A stretch of DNA of 64,000 nt, taken from the NCBI RefSeq assembly GCF_001514205.1, contig NZ_KQ948765.1, forward strand, positions 528,762 through 592,761, read 5' to 3'. The position numbers and the translations under genes are program-made. Position 1 is the first letter of the stretch; every line of letters begins with the position of its first letter. The notes under the pieces are model-generated. The model did not search any database. It saw nothing but the letters and a program-made list of their open reading frames with translations, and was not told where the DNA came from. The DNA comes from Streptomyces griseoruber (GTDB taxonomy: Bacteria; Actinomycetota; Actinomycetes; Streptomycetales; Streptomycetaceae). Below are positions 33,909 to 45,114 of the stretch, piece by piece.

Positions 33909-35465
33909 TCAGCGCACGTACTCGACGATCTGCATCATGCCCTCGTCCTCGTGCTGGGACTGGTGGCAGTGCACCATCGAGCGGCCGGTGAAGTCCTCGG
34001 CGCGCAGCCGCAAGGTGATCGAACCGTGTGGCGGGAGGCCCACGGTGTCGTGCCAGACGGGGGTGGCCAGCGGGCGGTGGTTGATCTCGGTGACGAGGAA
34101 GTGGTTGGTGTGCAGATGGAGGGGGTGGTGGGCGTGGCGGCGGGAGTCGTTGGTGACGGTCCACTCCTCGACCTGGCCGAGGCGCACACGGTGGTTGACG
34201 TAGTCGGGCCGGAAGCGGCCCCACTGGGGGTCGGTCCGCCCGGCCTGGGGGTCGGTGGGCGGGGTCTCCCCGTCGCCCAGGATGCGGTAGGCGTTGCGGA
34301 AGTCCCCGGAGAAGACGTTCTCGTAGCTGCGGAAGATCAGTGAGCGCTTGCGGGCGGGTTCGGGCAGGGTGGTGGGCCGGCCGGGCAGCCGGGTGGGCAG
34401 GGCCATCGCGCGGGGGGTGCCGGTGACCTTGAGGGTCATCAGCGGCTGGCGCACCCCGCCCGCGGTCAGCCGGTGGACGCCGGGCTCGCCGCCGCGGACC
34501 AGCAGGTCGGCCCGGCCGCCGACCGGGAGCTGGAGGGCGGTGACGGGGACGGGGCTGGTGAACGTGATGCCGTCGGCGGCGATCTGGTGCGTCTGCTGGC
34601 CGTCCAGGGTCAGATAGAGCGTGGTGAGCGCCCCGGCGTTGACGATCCGCCAGCGCTGGACCTCGCCCGGGGCGATGGTCAGGGTGGGGTTGGCCGCGCC
34701 GTTGACCAGGAAGGTCGAGGTGATGTCTTCGTAGGTGGTCTCCGAGGTCAGGTCGGGCACCTTGCCGCCGGACACCTTCAGCTCGTTGATGCAGACGACG
34801 ATGTCCTTGGCCGCCGCGACCTCGGGCACCGCGTCGATGTCGCCCTCCACGATGATCACACCGGCCAGGCCGTTCAGCAGCTGGGTCGCGGTGGATCCGT
34901 GGTGGTGCGGGTGGTACCAGAACGTGCCGGCCGGGTGGTTGAGGGGGATGTCGACCACGCTGCGCCAGGTGGTGGCGGCCTTCCCGGGCGTGGCGGCGGG
35001 CTCGAAGGAGCGGAAGACGTTGTCCGCCTCGCCCGTGGGGGCGACGTGCATGCCGTGCAGATGCAGGTTGAAGGTGTTGAAGCCGTGCGGGACGTTCATA
35101 CCGAGGTCGTGGTGGGCCTGCGCGGGGTTCGGCGGGAGCGCGTTGACCTGTGTGAGGTGCAGGGAGTCCCCGGGGCGCACCCGCAGGGTCGGCCCCGGCA
35201 GGGAACCGTCGTAGGTGCGGGTGAGCACGGTGCCGACGCCGGGCAGCCGCTGCTCGGTGAGGGCGACCGTCAGCCGGGTCTCCAGCCGGCGCGGGCGGGG
35301 CCGGACGGTCCGGGTCGCGGGCTGCGGGAAGGGGGTGCCGGCGGCCGCGGGCGCGGACGCCGTGGGACGCGTGTCGGCGTGTGCGCTCGTCGCCCTCCCC
35401 GCGATGGCCGCCCCGGCCGCGAGCGGCAGGCCCTTCAGTACTCCACGACGCGGCACGGATGCCAT
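33909..35465 (-). CDS. Tat-exported multicopper oxidase
   Basis: The 518-residue laccase-like protein carries all four copper-ligand motifs: FNLHLHGMHV, TFWYHPHHHGS, HAHHPLHLHTNHFLV and MVHCHQSQHEDEGMM. The last provides type-1 copper ligands His, Cys, His and Met. Three cupredoxin domains are expected at this length. The N-terminus SVPRRGVLKGLPLAAGAAIAG is a twin-arginine signal, so the copper-loaded enzyme is exported folded. The ATG at 35465 follows GGAGGCGATT, a strong ribosome-binding site, so a longer start at 35510 is unlikely. It may oxidise Cu(I), phenols or bilirubin-like substrates; which one cannot be told. No copper chaperone or exporter gene lies beside it. Confidence 0.9.
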   Translation of the reverse strand: MASVPRRGVLKGLPLAAGAAIAGRATSAHADTRPTASAPAAAGTPFPQPATRTVRPRPRRLETRLTVALTEQRLPGVGTVLTRTYDGSLPGPTLRVRPGDSLHLTQVNALPPNPAQAHHDLGMNVPHGFNTFNLHLHGMHVAPTGEADNVFRSFEPAATPGKAATTWRSVVDIPLNHPAGTFWYHPHHHGSTATQLLNGLAGVIIVEGDIDAVPEVAAAKDIVVCINELKVSGGKVPDLTSETTYEDITSTFLVNGAANPTLTIAPGEVQRWRIVNAGALTTLYLTLDGQQTHQIAADGITFTSPVPVTALQLPVGGRADLLVRGGEPGVHRLTAGGVRQPLMTLKVTGTPRAMALPTRLPGRPTTLPEPARKRSLIFRSYENVFSGDFRNAYRILGDGETPPTDPQAGRTDPQWGRFRPDYVNHRVRLGQVEEWTVTNDSRRHAHHPLHLHTNHFLVTEINHRPLATPVWHDTVGLPPHGSITLRLRAEDFTGRSMVHCHQSQHEDEGMMQIVEYVR

Positions 35466-35813
35466 GAATCGCCTCCAGGACGGCAGCGGTCGGACCATCG
35501 ATTCGGACACACCACACCCCTGTCATCACGGAGTGTGATGATAGTGTACGAGGAGTAGTCACCGGCGCACGGGTGGCGCGGCCGATCGGGGCACCGCCGT
35601 TCTCCGGCCGCCGCGTACGCCGCCATCCGGGCGTCGCGCTCCCTCCCCCGGATCGGCCCGGAAATCCGGCCGTCGACCGCCGAGTTGTCCGGGAACTCCC
35701 CCGGAATTGTCCGTGCTCCGTAACGAAGGGATCCCGCGGCCCCCGATCCTCGTCCTGCCAGGTGATCGAAGGCGACCGAGGGTCGACGAGGAACTGCGGG
35801 AAAGCGGGCGGAC
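35466..35813. promoter_or_regulatory. 348-bp divergent region with TCATCAC inverted repeat
   Basis: No gene is visible between the oxidase and the deacetylase. The main feature is the perfect repeat TCATCAC-GGAGT-GTGATGA at 35523-35541, about 58 bp upstream of the oxidase start and within an AT-rich patch that includes ATAGTGTACG. It does not look like a CsoR or CueR copper site. The remaining 270 bp toward the deacetylase is GC-rich, with no clear promoter or hairpin. Confidence 0.5.
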
Positions 35814-36587
35814 ATGGCGCGGCACGGCAACGGGCGGGGCTGGTACGGCAAGGTGGTCGGGGCGGCGCTCGGGGTGACGGTGCTGGCCGCCGGTGCCTCC
35901 GTGTGGACCGCGCAGGCCGGTGCCGCGGGTGCCGGGTCCCCCCGGGCGGAGAGCTCCGCCAAGCCCGGCGCCGACATCAAGCCGGTGGACGTGACCATCG
36001 CGCACGCCTCCGACAAGGGGGCGCGCGGCGTCAACATCACCATCGACGACGGCCCCGACCCGCAGTGGACCCCGCAGGTCCTCGACGTGCTGCGGGAGTA
36101 CGGGGTGAAGGCGACGTTCTGCATGGTGGGCACGCAGGCGCAGGCCCACCCGGACCTGGTGAAGGAGGTGGTCGCGGCCGGGCACCGGCTGTGCGACCAC
36201 TCGGTGTCGCACGACACCACCATGGACAAGAAGTCCGAGGCCTACCAGTCGCAGCAGATACTCGACGCCGAACGGATGATCACCAAGGCGTCCGGGGGCG
36301 TCCGGCCGATGTACTACCGGGCGCCCGGCGGTGCCTTCACCCCGTACAGCCGCAAGCTCGCCGCCTCCCGCGGCATGCGCCCGCTGGGCTGGAACGTGGA
36401 CTCCAAGGACTTCGAGCGCCCGGGAGCCGACGCCATCGTCACCACCGTCCAGCAGGAACTGCCCAACGGGCCGACGATCCTCTTCCACGACGCCGGCGGC
36501 GACCGCTCCCAGACCGTCGAGGCCCTGCGCCAGATCCTGCCCTGGCTCAAGGAGCAGGGCTACTCCTTCGGATTCCCGGTGCGCTGA
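35814..36587 (+). CDS. Secreted polysaccharide deacetylase (CE4, NodB homology)
   Basis: The 257-residue protein has an N-terminal signal/anchor (GKVVGAALGVTVLAAGASVW) and all CE4 motifs: NITIDDGPDP (motif 1, catalytic Asp and metal Asp), HSVSHDTTM (motif 2, two metal His), YYRAPGGAF (motif 3), LGWNVDSKDFERPG (motif 4) and TILFHDAGGDRS (motif 5). It should remove acetyl groups from N-acetylglucosamine-containing polymers or acetylxylan at the cell surface. ATG 35814 is the only start that keeps the signal segment complete. Its last 28 bases overlap the convergent membrane protein gene. Confidence 0.9.
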   Translation: MARHGNGRGWYGKVVGAALGVTVLAAGASVWTAQAGAAGAGSPRAESSAKPGADIKPVDVTIAHASDKGARGVNITIDDGPDPQWTPQVLDVLREYGVKATFCMVGTQAQAHPDLVKEVVAAGHRLCDHSVSHDTTMDKKSEAYQSQQILDAERMITKASGGVRPMYYRAPGGAFTPYSRKLAASRGMRPLGWNVDSKDFERPGADAIVTTVQQELPNGPTILFHDAGGDRSQTVEALRQILPWLKEQGYSFGFPVR

Positions 36588-38071
36588 GGCCCGGCCCGCG
36601 GTCCCGGCGCGAGGTACGCCAGCAGGACGCCGGCCCGCACCGGGGTCCAGGAGCGGGCGTAGCCGGGTGGCGTCCCGCCCGGCCGTACGAGGGCCGCGAC
36701 GGGCCGGCTCCGGGCGGCGCGGCCGATGGCCGCCTCGGTGGTGTTGGCGTCGTGGCCGCCGGTGGCGGCGGACGCGCAGCCCGCGTAGTAGGCGAGCGGG
36801 ACGTAGTCGTATCCGGTGAGCAGGCAGGGCGGACGGACGCCCAGGCGGTGCAGCGCGGCCGCGGTGCGGGACCACTCGCGGTGGGCGGCGGTGGCGCGCC
36901 GCACGGTGTGGTCCAGCACCACGAACTGCACGGTCAGGTGCACGGCCAGGGCGAGGGGCACCAGAGCCACCGTCAGCCGCCGCCGGATCCGCCCCGGCGC
37001 CCTGACGGCGCGCACGAGGAGATCGGCGACCGGCACGGCGAGCAGCGCGTAGGCGGGCAGCAGGAACCGGGGTGCCGCGTAGCCGATCAGGAACAGGTAG
37101 GGGAAGGCCGCCGACGCGGCGCAGGCCAGCGGCACCAGGGTGAGGGCCGGGCGCCGGGCGCGGACGGCGACGACGGCCGCGCCGACGGCGAGCGGCGGCA
37201 GGGCCCACCACCACAGGGTGAGCACGACGGCGGGCAGGTCTCCGGTGCACGGGCGGCACAGCGTACGTCCCGACAGGGCGCGCACCTGGTCCGTGACGGC
37301 GAGGTTCCAGCCGAGGCCGCCCTGGATGCGGGAGGCGTCGGACAGGCGCCGCGCCGGTCCGCCGTAGGAGACGTACGCCTCGATCACCCACTCGGCGGCC
37401 CCGAGGGCGAGCCCGCCGACCAGTGCCAGCAGCGGCGCCGGGTGCCGCCACCGCCGTACGCCCACCAGGAGGACGAGCAGCGGCAGGGTCGCCCACACGG
37501 CGTCCGTGGGGCGCATCCAGGCCATGAGCGCGGCGCTCAGCGCCAGCCCCCACAGGGCGGGCCGGGACCGGGGGCGCAGGAAGCACCCCGTGGCGGCCAG
37601 CGCGCCGACGCCGACCCAGTGGTTGGGCATGGCCTGCGGGCCGTAGAACAGCGTCACCCACAGGGTGGCGAACAGGGCGCCGGCGGTCGTGAGCACCCGG
37701 GCGGGCAGGACCCCGCGCCAGGCGCGCAGGGCGAGGAAGAGCCCCAGCCCGGACAGGACGGCCAGGTAGATCCTCAGCGGCACGACGGACGACGACCAGG
37801 CCGCGACCGGTGCCACCAGCAGCGGGACACCACGGGCGCGCGGGGCGCTGAAGAACGCGGCCGGGGCGTGCGCGGAGACCTGGCTGACATAGACCGACTC
37901 GTCCCAGCCGAGCCCCATCCCCGGCCGCACGAGCAGGAGTTGGGCCACCGTGAACGCGCCGGCCACGGAGAGCGGCCCGACGTCTGCCCGGGACCGCCAC
38001 GGGGCACCGCCCGCCCTCGGGGAGCCGGGCCCGCGCGCACCGGTCAGCGTGGCCTGCTGGCTGTCACTCAC
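36560..38071 (-). CDS. GT39/ArnT-like membrane glycosyltransferase
   Basis: This 503-residue polytopic protein has about ten hydrophobic segments. Near the N-terminus GLGWDESVYVSQVSAHAPAAFF contains the acidic DE motif in the first external loop that is characteristic of GT-C lipid-linked sugar transferases such as protein mannosyltransferases and ArnT. The final 100 residues form a soluble domain. It would transfer a sugar from a polyprenyl phosphate donor at the outer face of the membrane; donor and acceptor are unknown. The start is set at GTG 38071 (MSDSQQATL), with GGGGGAG upstream; a GTG one codon earlier is equally possible. It overlaps the deacetylase gene tail-to-tail by 28 bp and diverges from the mutA operon. 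Confidence 0.75.
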   Translation of the reverse strand: MSDSQQATLTGARGPGSPRAGGAPWRSRADVGPLSVAGAFTVAQLLLVRPGMGLGWDESVYVSQVSAHAPAAFFSAPRARGVPLLVAPVAAWSSSVVPLRIYLAVLSGLGLFLALRAWRGVLPARVLTTAGALFATLWVTLFYGPQAMPNHWVGVGALAATGCFLRPRSRPALWGLALSAALMAWMRPTDAVWATLPLLVLLVGVRRWRHPAPLLALVGGLALGAAEWVIEAYVSYGGPARRLSDASRIQGGLGWNLAVTDQVRALSGRTLCRPCTGDLPAVVLTLWWWALPPLAVGAAVVAVRARRPALTLVPLACAASAAFPYLFLIGYAAPRFLLPAYALLAVPVADLLVRAVRAPGRIRRRLTVALVPLALAVHLTVQFVVLDHTVRRATAAHREWSRTAAALHRLGVRPPCLLTGYDYVPLAYYAGCASAATGGHDANTTEAAIGRAARSRPVAALVRPGGTPPGYARSWTPVRAGVLLAYLAPGPRAGPQRTGNPKE

Positions 38072-38277
38072 CACTCCCCCTGGCCCCCACGACGGCAGGT
38101 CACGGCGATCGTCCGGACGGGAGACCGGGAGATCCCCCACGGGCCAACGTCCCAGCCGGGACCGGAGCGGGCCTGCGGGACGGGGCCGAACGGCGTAACG
38201 GCCGGTGAAGGGAGTCACATGTTCGGAGAGGGAAAGGTCACAGCCGCGCCCTCTGCTGCCCCTTTGCGCCTCTGGCC

Positions 38278-38283
38278 TACCAT
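38278..38283 (+). promoter_or_regulatory. Probable leaderless -10 element of mutA
   Basis: TACCAT sits exactly six bases before ATG 38290, and no Shine-Dalgarno precedes the start. This is the same geometry as at five other genes in the window. No convincing -35 is present. The rest of the 218-bp gap holds nothing else I recognise. Confidence 0.5.
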
Positions 38284-38289
38284 CCGAGC

Positions 38290-40098
38290 ATGACGGTCCT
38301 GCCTGACGACGGGCTTGAGCTGGCCGCCGAGTTCCCTGACTCCACCCACGAGCAGTGGCAGCGCCTCGTCGCGGGCGTGCTGCGCAAGTCGGGCAAGGAC
38401 GTCGAGGGCGCTCAGGCCGAGGAAGCCCTGTCCACCGCGCTCGAGGACGGGCTGCGCACCCGTCCTCTGTACACCGCGCACGACACCGCGCCCGAGCCGG
38501 GTTTCCCCGGGTTCGCCCCCTTCGTACGGTCCGGCCGGCCGGAAGGGAACACGCTCGGGGGGTGGGACGTACGGCAGCGGCACCAGGTGGCCGACAACGG
38601 TGCGGTGCTCACGGACCTGGAGAACGGCGTCACCTCCCTGTGGCTGGTCGTCGGCGAGGGGGGCATCCCGGTCTCCTCGCTCGGCGCGGTCCTCGACGGG
38701 GTCTTCCTCGACCTGGCGCCGGTCGTCCTCGACGCCGGACGGGATGTCGAGCCGGCCGCCCGGGAGCTGCTGCGGCTGTACGAGGAGCGGGGCGTCGGCA
38801 AGGACGCGGCGCGCGGCAGTCTGGGCGCGGACCCGCTCGGGCACGAGGCCCGTACCGGGCAGGCCGTGGACTTCGGGCCGGCCGCCGCGCTGGCTCGGCT
38901 GTGCGCCGAGGAGTACCCGGGGCTGCGGGCGCTGACGGTGGACGCGCTGCCGTACCACGAGGCGGGCGGCTCGGCCGCCCAGGAGCTCGGTGCCTCCCTC
39001 GCGACCGGTGTCGCCTACCTGCGGGCGCTGACCGAGGCCGGACTGAGTGTCGAACAGGCCTGCGCCCAGCTGGAGTTCCGCTACGCGGCCACCGCGGACC
39101 AGTTCCTGACGATCGCCAAGCTGCGGGCCGCGCGCCGCCTGTGGGCCCGGGTGGCCGAGGTGTGCGGAGCGCCCGGCGCGGGCGCCCAGGCGCAGCACGT
39201 GGTGACCTCGCCGGTGATGATGTCGCGCCGCGACCCGTGGGTGAACATGCTGCGCGCGACGGTCGCCACGCTGGCCGCCGGGGCGGGCGGGGCCGACTCG
39301 GTCACCGTGCTGCCGTTCGACGACGGGCTCGGGCTGCCGGACGCGTTCGCGCGCCGGATCGCCCGCAACACCTCGACGATCCTCATCGAGGAGTCGCACC
39401 TCGCCCGGGTCATCGACCCGGCGGGCGGCTCGTGGTACGTGGAGCGGCTCACGGACGAACTCGCCCACGCGGGCTGGGAGTTCTTCCGCACGATCGAGCG
39501 CGACGGCGGCCAGGCGGCCGTACTGCGCTCGGGCCGGATCCGTACCGACCTGGCGACGACCTGGGCGGAGCGCTCCAAGCGGCTCGCCAAGCGCCGCGAA
39601 CCCATCACCGGGGTCAGCGAGTTCCCGTTCCTCGCCGAGAAGCCGGTCGTCCGGGAGAGCGCGCCTTCCCCGCGCTCCGGCGGTCTGCCGCGGGTGCGCC
39701 GCGACGAGGCGTTCGAGGAGCTGCGGGCGCGCTCGGACGCCCACCTGGCCGCGACCGGCTCCCGGCCGCGGGTCTTCCTGGCGGCGCTCGGCCCGGCCGC
39801 CGCGCACACCGCGCGGCTGACCTTCGCCGCGAATCTCTTCCAGGCGGGCGGGATCGAGCCGGTCACCGAGGGCACGTTCGAGGAGAGCGGGGCCCTGGAG
39901 GCCTGTCTGTGCTCCAGTGACGCGCTGTACGAGGAGCGGGCCGACGCGGAGGCCGCGCGGCTCAAGGCCGCCGGTGCCACGCAGGTGTTCCTCGCCGGGC
40001 GTCCCGGGCAGTACCCGGATGTCGACGCGTACGTCTTCGCGGGCTGTGACGCCGTCGCCGTCCTGTCCGCCGCCCTCGACCGCATGGGAGTGTCCTGA
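38290..40098 (+). CDS. mutA: Methylmalonyl-CoA mutase small (beta) subunit
   Basis: The 602-residue protein has the mutase TIM-barrel core ([26 protein letters not shown]) and a C-terminal cobalamin-fold remnant. The DxHxxG cobalamin-binding motif is missing ([21 protein letters not shown] in its place), as expected for the non-catalytic subunit of actinobacterial heterodimeric mutases. With MutB it interconverts methylmalonyl-CoA and succinyl-CoA, feeding propionate and branched-chain amino acid carbon to the TCA cycle or supplying polyketide extender units in the reverse direction. Its TGA overlaps the mutB ATG by one base (TGATG), ensuring coupled, near-equal synthesis. Confidence 0.93.
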   Translation: MTVLPDDGLELAAEFPDSTHEQWQRLVAGVLRKSGKDVEGAQAEEALSTALEDGLRTRPLYTAHDTAPEPGFPGFAPFVRSGRPEGNTLGGWDVRQRHQVADNGAVLTDLENGVTSLWLVVGEGGIPVSSLGAVLDGVFLDLAPVVLDAGRDVEPAARELLRLYEERGVGKDAARGSLGADPLGHEARTGQAVDFGPAAALARLCAEEYPGLRALTVDALPYHEAGGSAAQELGASLATGVAYLRALTEAGLSVEQACAQLEFRYAATADQFLTIAKLRAARRLWARVAEVCGAPGAGAQAQHVVTSPVMMSRRDPWVNMLRATVATLAAGAGGADSVTVLPFDDGLGLPDAFARRIARNTSTILIEESHLARVIDPAGGSWYVERLTDELAHAGWEFFRTIERDGGQAAVLRSGRIRTDLATTWAERSKRLAKRREPITGVSEFPFLAEKPVVRESAPSPRSGGLPRVRRDEAFEELRARSDAHLAATGSRPRVFLAALGPAAAHTARLTFAANLFQAGGIEPVTEGTFEESGALEACLCSSDALYEERADAEAARLKAAGATQVFLAGRPGQYPDVDAYVFAGCDAVAVLSAALDRMGVS

Positions 40099-42290
40099 TG
40101 ACCGCCCCTTCTGGCCCCTCCCTCCCCGACTTCTCCGGGATCGAGCTGGGGACCCCGGCCGCCGACGGCGGCGCCGACGAGTGGCGTACGGCCGTGAAGA
40201 AGGCGGCCGGCGGGGACGACCTGCTCTGGGAGACTCCCGAGGGCATCGCGGTCAAGCCGCTGTACACCGGGCAGGACCTGGAGGGCCTGGACTTCCTGGG
40301 CACCCACCCGGGCATCGCCCCGTACCTGCGCGGCCCGTACCCGACGATGTACGTCAACCAGCCCTGGACGATCCGTCAGTACGCGGGCTTCTCCACGGCC
40401 GAGGAGTCCAACGCCTTCTACCGCCGCAACCTCGCGGCCGGCCAGAAGGGCCTGTCGGTCGCCTTCGACCTGCCCACGCACCGCGGCTACGACAGCGACC
40501 ACCCGCGGGTGACCGGTGACGTCGGCATGGCGGGCGTGGCGATCGACTCGATTCTCGACATGCGGCAGCTGTTCGACGGGATCCCGCTGGACCGGATGAC
40601 CGTGTCGATGACGATGAACGGCGCCGTGCTGCCGATCCTGGCGCTGTACATCGTGGCGGCGGAGGAACAGGGCGTACCGCCCGAGAAGCTGGCCGGGACC
40701 ATCCAGAACGACATCCTCAAGGAGTTCATGGTCCGCAACACCTACATCTACCCGCCGAAGCCGTCGATGCGGATCATCTCCGACATCTTCGCGTACACCT
40801 CGCAGCGGATGCCCCGCTACAACTCCATCTCCATCTCCGGCTATCACATCCAGGAGGCCGGGGCGACGGCCGACCTGGAGCTGGCGTACACGCTCGCGGA
40901 CGGGGTGGAGTACATCCGGGCGGGTCGTGAGGCCGGGCTGGACGTGGACGCGTTCGCGCCACGGCTGTCGTTCTTCTGGGCGATCGGCATGAACTTCTTC
41001 ATGGAGGTCGCCAAGCTGCGGGCGGCACGGCTGCTGTGGGCCAAGCTGGTGAGGCAGTTCGACCCGCAGAACACCAAGTCCCTCTCCCTGCGCACCCATT
41101 CACAGACCTCGGGCTGGTCGCTGACCGCGCAGGACGTCTTCAACAACGTCACGCGCACCTGCGTCGAGGCGATGGCGGCCACCCAGGGCCACACGCAGTC
41201 GCTGCACACCAACGCCCTCGACGAGGCGCTCGCGCTGCCCACCGACTTCTCGGCGCGCATCGCCCGCAACACCCAGCTGCTGCTCCAGCAGGAGTCCGGC
41301 ACCACCCGGGTCATCGACCCGTGGGGCGGCAGCGCCTACGTGGAGAAGCTGACGTACGACCTCGCCCGCAAGGCCTGGCAGCACATCCAGGAGGTCGAGG
41401 CGGCGGGCGGCATGGCACAGGCCATCGACGCCGGCATCCCCAAGCTGCGGGTGGAGGAGGCGGCGGCCCGGACGCAGGCCCGGATCGACTCCGGGCGCCA
41501 GCCGGTGATCGGGGTCAACAAGTACCGGGTGGAGAACGACGAGGCGATCGAGGTCCTCAAGGTCGACAACTCCTCCGTACGCGCCCAGCAGATCGAGAAG
41601 CTGCGGCGGCTGCGCGCGGAGCGGGACGAGCGGGCCTGCCAGGACGCGCTGGACGCGCTGACACGGGCCGCCGGCGGCGAGGGCAACCTGCTGGAGCTGG
41701 CGGTGGACGCGGCCCGCGCCAAGGCCACCGTCGGCGAGATCTCGGACGCCCTGGAGAAGGTGTACGGGCGGCACGCGAGCCAGATCCGTACGATCTCCGG
41801 TGTGTACCGCAACGAGGCAGGCGAGTCCCCGTCCGTGGAGCGCACCCGCGCCCTGGTGGACGCGTTCGCGGAGGCCGAGGGCCGCCGTCCGCGCATTCTG
41901 GTCGCCAAGATGGGCCAGGACGGCCACGACCGCGGCCAGAAGGTGATCGCCACCGCGTTCGCCGACCTCGGCTTCGACGTGGACGTCGGCCCGCTGTTCC
42001 AGACCCCGGCCGAGGTGGCCCGGCAGGCGGTCGAGGCGGACGTGCACATCGTCGGGGTGTCCTCCCTGGCCGCCGGACACCTCACCCTCGTCCCCGCGCT
42101 GCGCGAGCAGCTGGCGGAGGAGGGGCGCGAGGACATCGTGATCGTCGTGGGCGGGGTCATCCCGCCGCAGGACGTGCCGACGCTGCTGGAGATGGGCGCG
42201 GCGGCCGTCTTCCCGCCGGGCACGGTCATCCCGGACGCGGCGCACGACCTGGTGGCGAGGCTGGGTGCCGACCTCGGGCACGAGCTGTGA
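40098..42290 (+). CDS. mutB: Methylmalonyl-CoA mutase large (alpha) subunit, cobalamin-dependent
   Basis: The 730-residue catalytic subunit contains the substrate barrel ([57 protein letters not shown]) and a C-terminal B12 domain with [18 protein letters not shown], where His610 of DxHxxG replaces the lower axial ligand of adenosylcobalamin. The GSL/GG region ([20 protein letters not shown]) completes the cofactor pocket. It performs the radical 1,2-carbon shift between (R)-methylmalonyl-CoA and succinyl-CoA. It is full length and translationally coupled to mutA in front and to meaB behind (GTGA overlap). Confidence 0.96.
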   Translation: MTAPSGPSLPDFSGIELGTPAADGGADEWRTAVKKAAGGDDLLWETPEGIAVKPLYTGQDLEGLDFLGTHPGIAPYLRGPYPTMYVNQPWTIRQYAGFSTAEESNAFYRRNLAAGQKGLSVAFDLPTHRGYDSDHPRVTGDVGMAGVAIDSILDMRQLFDGIPLDRMTVSMTMNGAVLPILALYIVAAEEQGVPPEKLAGTIQNDILKEFMVRNTYIYPPKPSMRIISDIFAYTSQRMPRYNSISISGYHIQEAGATADLELAYTLADGVEYIRAGREAGLDVDAFAPRLSFFWAIGMNFFMEVAKLRAARLLWAKLVRQFDPQNTKSLSLRTHSQTSGWSLTAQDVFNNVTRTCVEAMAATQGHTQSLHTNALDEALALPTDFSARIARNTQLLLQQESGTTRVIDPWGGSAYVEKLTYDLARKAWQHIQEVEAAGGMAQAIDAGIPKLRVEEAAARTQARIDSGRQPVIGVNKYRVENDEAIEVLKVDNSSVRAQQIEKLRRLRAERDERACQDALDALTRAAGGEGNLLELAVDAARAKATVGEISDALEKVYGRHASQIRTISGVYRNEAGESPSVERTRALVDAFAEAEGRRPRILVAKMGQDGHDRGQKVIATAFADLGFDVDVGPLFQTPAEVARQAVEADVHIVGVSSLAAGHLTLVPALREQLAEEGREDIVIVVGGVIPPQDVPTLLEMGAAAVFPPGTVIPDAAHDLVARLGADLGHEL

Positions 42291-43285
42291 TCGATGTCGA
42301 CGCGTATGTGAAGGGTGTGCTCGACGGGAAGCGGGCGCTGATCGCCCGCGCCATCACCCTCGTCGAGTCCACCCGGCCCCAGCACCGGGCGCTGGCCCAG
42401 GAGTTGCTGACCGCGCTGCTTCCGCACAGCGGCCGGGCGCGGCGGATCGGGATCAGCGGGGTGCCGGGGGTCGGCAAGTCGACGTTCATCGACGCCTTCG
42501 GCACGCTGCTGACCTCGCTGGGCCACCGGGTGGCGGTGCTGGCCGTCGACCCGTCCTCGACCCGGACCGGCGGTTCCATCCTGGGCGACAAGACCCGGAT
42601 GGAACGCCTCGCCGTCGACCCGGCGGCCTTCGTGCGCCCCTCCCCCAGTGCGGGCACCCTCGGCGGGGTCGCCAAGGCGACCCGGGAGTCGATGGTGGTG
42701 ATGGAGGCGGCCGGCTACGACGTGATCCTCGTGGAGACGGTCGGCGTCGGCCAGTCCGAGACCGCGGTCGCCGACATGGTCGACTCCTTCCTGCTGCTCA
42801 CCCTCGCCCGCACCGGCGACCAGCTCCAGGGCATCAAGAAGGGCGTCCTGGAGCTGGCGGACGTGATCGCCGTGAACAAGGCGGACGGCCCGCACGAACG
42901 CGACGCGAAGGCCGCGGCACGCGAACTCGCCGGCGCCCTGCGGCTGATGCACGGCCCCGACCCGGCCTGGACCCCGCCGGTGCTCAGTTGCAGCGCCCGG
43001 GAGTCGACCGGCCTGGACACCGTCTGGGAGCGTCTCGAACAGCATCGCGCGCTGCTGGACTCGACCGGCCGGCTCACCGCCAAGCGCCGGGACCAGCAGG
43101 TCGGCTGGACCTGGAGCATGGTCCGCGACGAACTCCTGGGCCGGCTGCACGCCGATCCCGCGGTACGGGCCCTGGCGCCGGCCCTCGAACAGCAGGTCAG
43201 GGACGGCGGGTTGACGGCCACGCTGGCGGCCGAGCGGATCCTCGGGGCGTTCGGGGGGCCGGTGCGCTCGCCGGTCGACGACTGA
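42287..43285 (+). CDS. meaB: MeaB-type G-protein chaperone of methylmalonyl-CoA mutase
   Basis: This 332-residue SIMIBI-class GTPase has the P-loop GVPGVGKST (Lys64), the [20 protein letters not shown] segment (with Lys and Asp contacting Mg-GTP), the [11 protein letters not shown]alker-B/switch region and the NKAD base-specificity motif. MeaB gates cobalamin loading and protects the mutase from inactivation. It starts at GTG 42287, overlapping the mutB TGA by four bases, so the three proteins are made from one mRNA. The C-terminal helices ([19 protein letters not shown]) are the dimerisation arm of the family. Confidence 0.94.
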   Translation: MIDVDAYVKGVLDGKRALIARAITLVESTRPQHRALAQELLTALLPHSGRARRIGISGVPGVGKSTFIDAFGTLLTSLGHRVAVLAVDPSSTRTGGSILGDKTRMERLAVDPAAFVRPSPSAGTLGGVAKATRESMVVMEAAGYDVILVETVGVGQSETAVADMVDSFLLLTLARTGDQLQGIKKGVLELADVIAVNKADGPHERDAKAAARELAGALRLMHGPDPAWTPPVLSCSARESTGLDTVWERLEQHRALLDSTGRLTAKRRDQQVGWTWSMVRDELLGRLHADPAVRALAPALEQQVRDGGLTATLAAERILGAFGGPVRSPVDD

Positions 43286-43475
43286 ACCCGGTCCGCGGAC
43301 GAGCGCCCCGCGGCCGCGGGTCGAGGTCGTCGATCAGCCAGGGCCCGCCGTCCCCCGCGACGAAGGTCACCCGTTCGTCGGCGGCCGACTTTCTCGCGCG
43401 CATCAGCGGATGGTGCCCGGCTTCGGAACGCGGTGCACACGCATGACAGAGGCGAGGAGTCGTCCGCTCCTCGCC
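43286..43475. other. Gene-free stretch with terminator-like hairpin
   Basis: Downstream of meaB there is about 200 bp without a convincing gene. A short minus-strand frame (43403 leftward, with RVTFVAGDGGPWLIDDLDP) reads like the tail of a small protein but has no start signal and runs into meaB; it may be a gene remnant. A hairpin with 9-bp arms GGCGAGGAG (43451-43459) and its complement (43467-43475) around a seven-base loop could terminate meaB transcription. Confidence 0.4.
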
Positions 43476-43489
43476 ACTCTCAACCTATA

Positions 43490-43526
43490 GCAGAGTGGGG
43501 CTCTTGCGGCAAGGCCCCCACTCTGC
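43490..43526. promoter_or_regulatory. Rifamycin-associated-element-like inverted repeat
   Basis: A 37-bp inverted repeat centred on base 43508 pairs 16 of 18 positions. Its inner part GGGGCTCTTGCGG-CAAGGCCCC contains the symmetric core CTTGC-G-GCAAG. From memory this matches the RAE motif described in front of rifamycin-inactivating genes of actinomycetes, and the next gene is a Rox-type monooxygenase, which supports the assignment. The outer arms GCAGAGTGGGG/CCCCACTCTGC extend beyond the known core. Confidence 0.7.
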
Positions 43527-43545
43527 CGCAGAATTTCCGACCTGA

Positions 43546-45033
<1,488 letters not shown>

Positions 45034-45065
45034 GACCTGGACCGGGATCGGCGCACCCCGCAGAA

Positions 45066-45079
45066 TGAGAGCGCTCCCA
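45066..45079. promoter_or_regulatory. CebR-box-like 14-bp palindrome
   Basis: TGAGAGCGCTCCCA differs at one base from TGGGAGCGCTCCCA, the operator of the LacI-family cellobiose repressor CebR of Streptomyces. It lies 36 bp upstream of the phosphotransferase-like gene, where a repressor would act. The match is by eye; a related LacI protein could also use it. Confidence 0.5.
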
Positions 45080-45114
45080 GCATCCCGTGCCGACGACCGG
45101 AAGCGAGCCGCCGC

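Noticed and set aside
43197..43403. Minus-strand frame with RVTFVAGDGGPWLIDDLDP downstream of meaB
   Set aside because: No ribosome-binding site, and most of the frame is antisense to the meaB 3' end; at best a remnant, so not listed as a gene.
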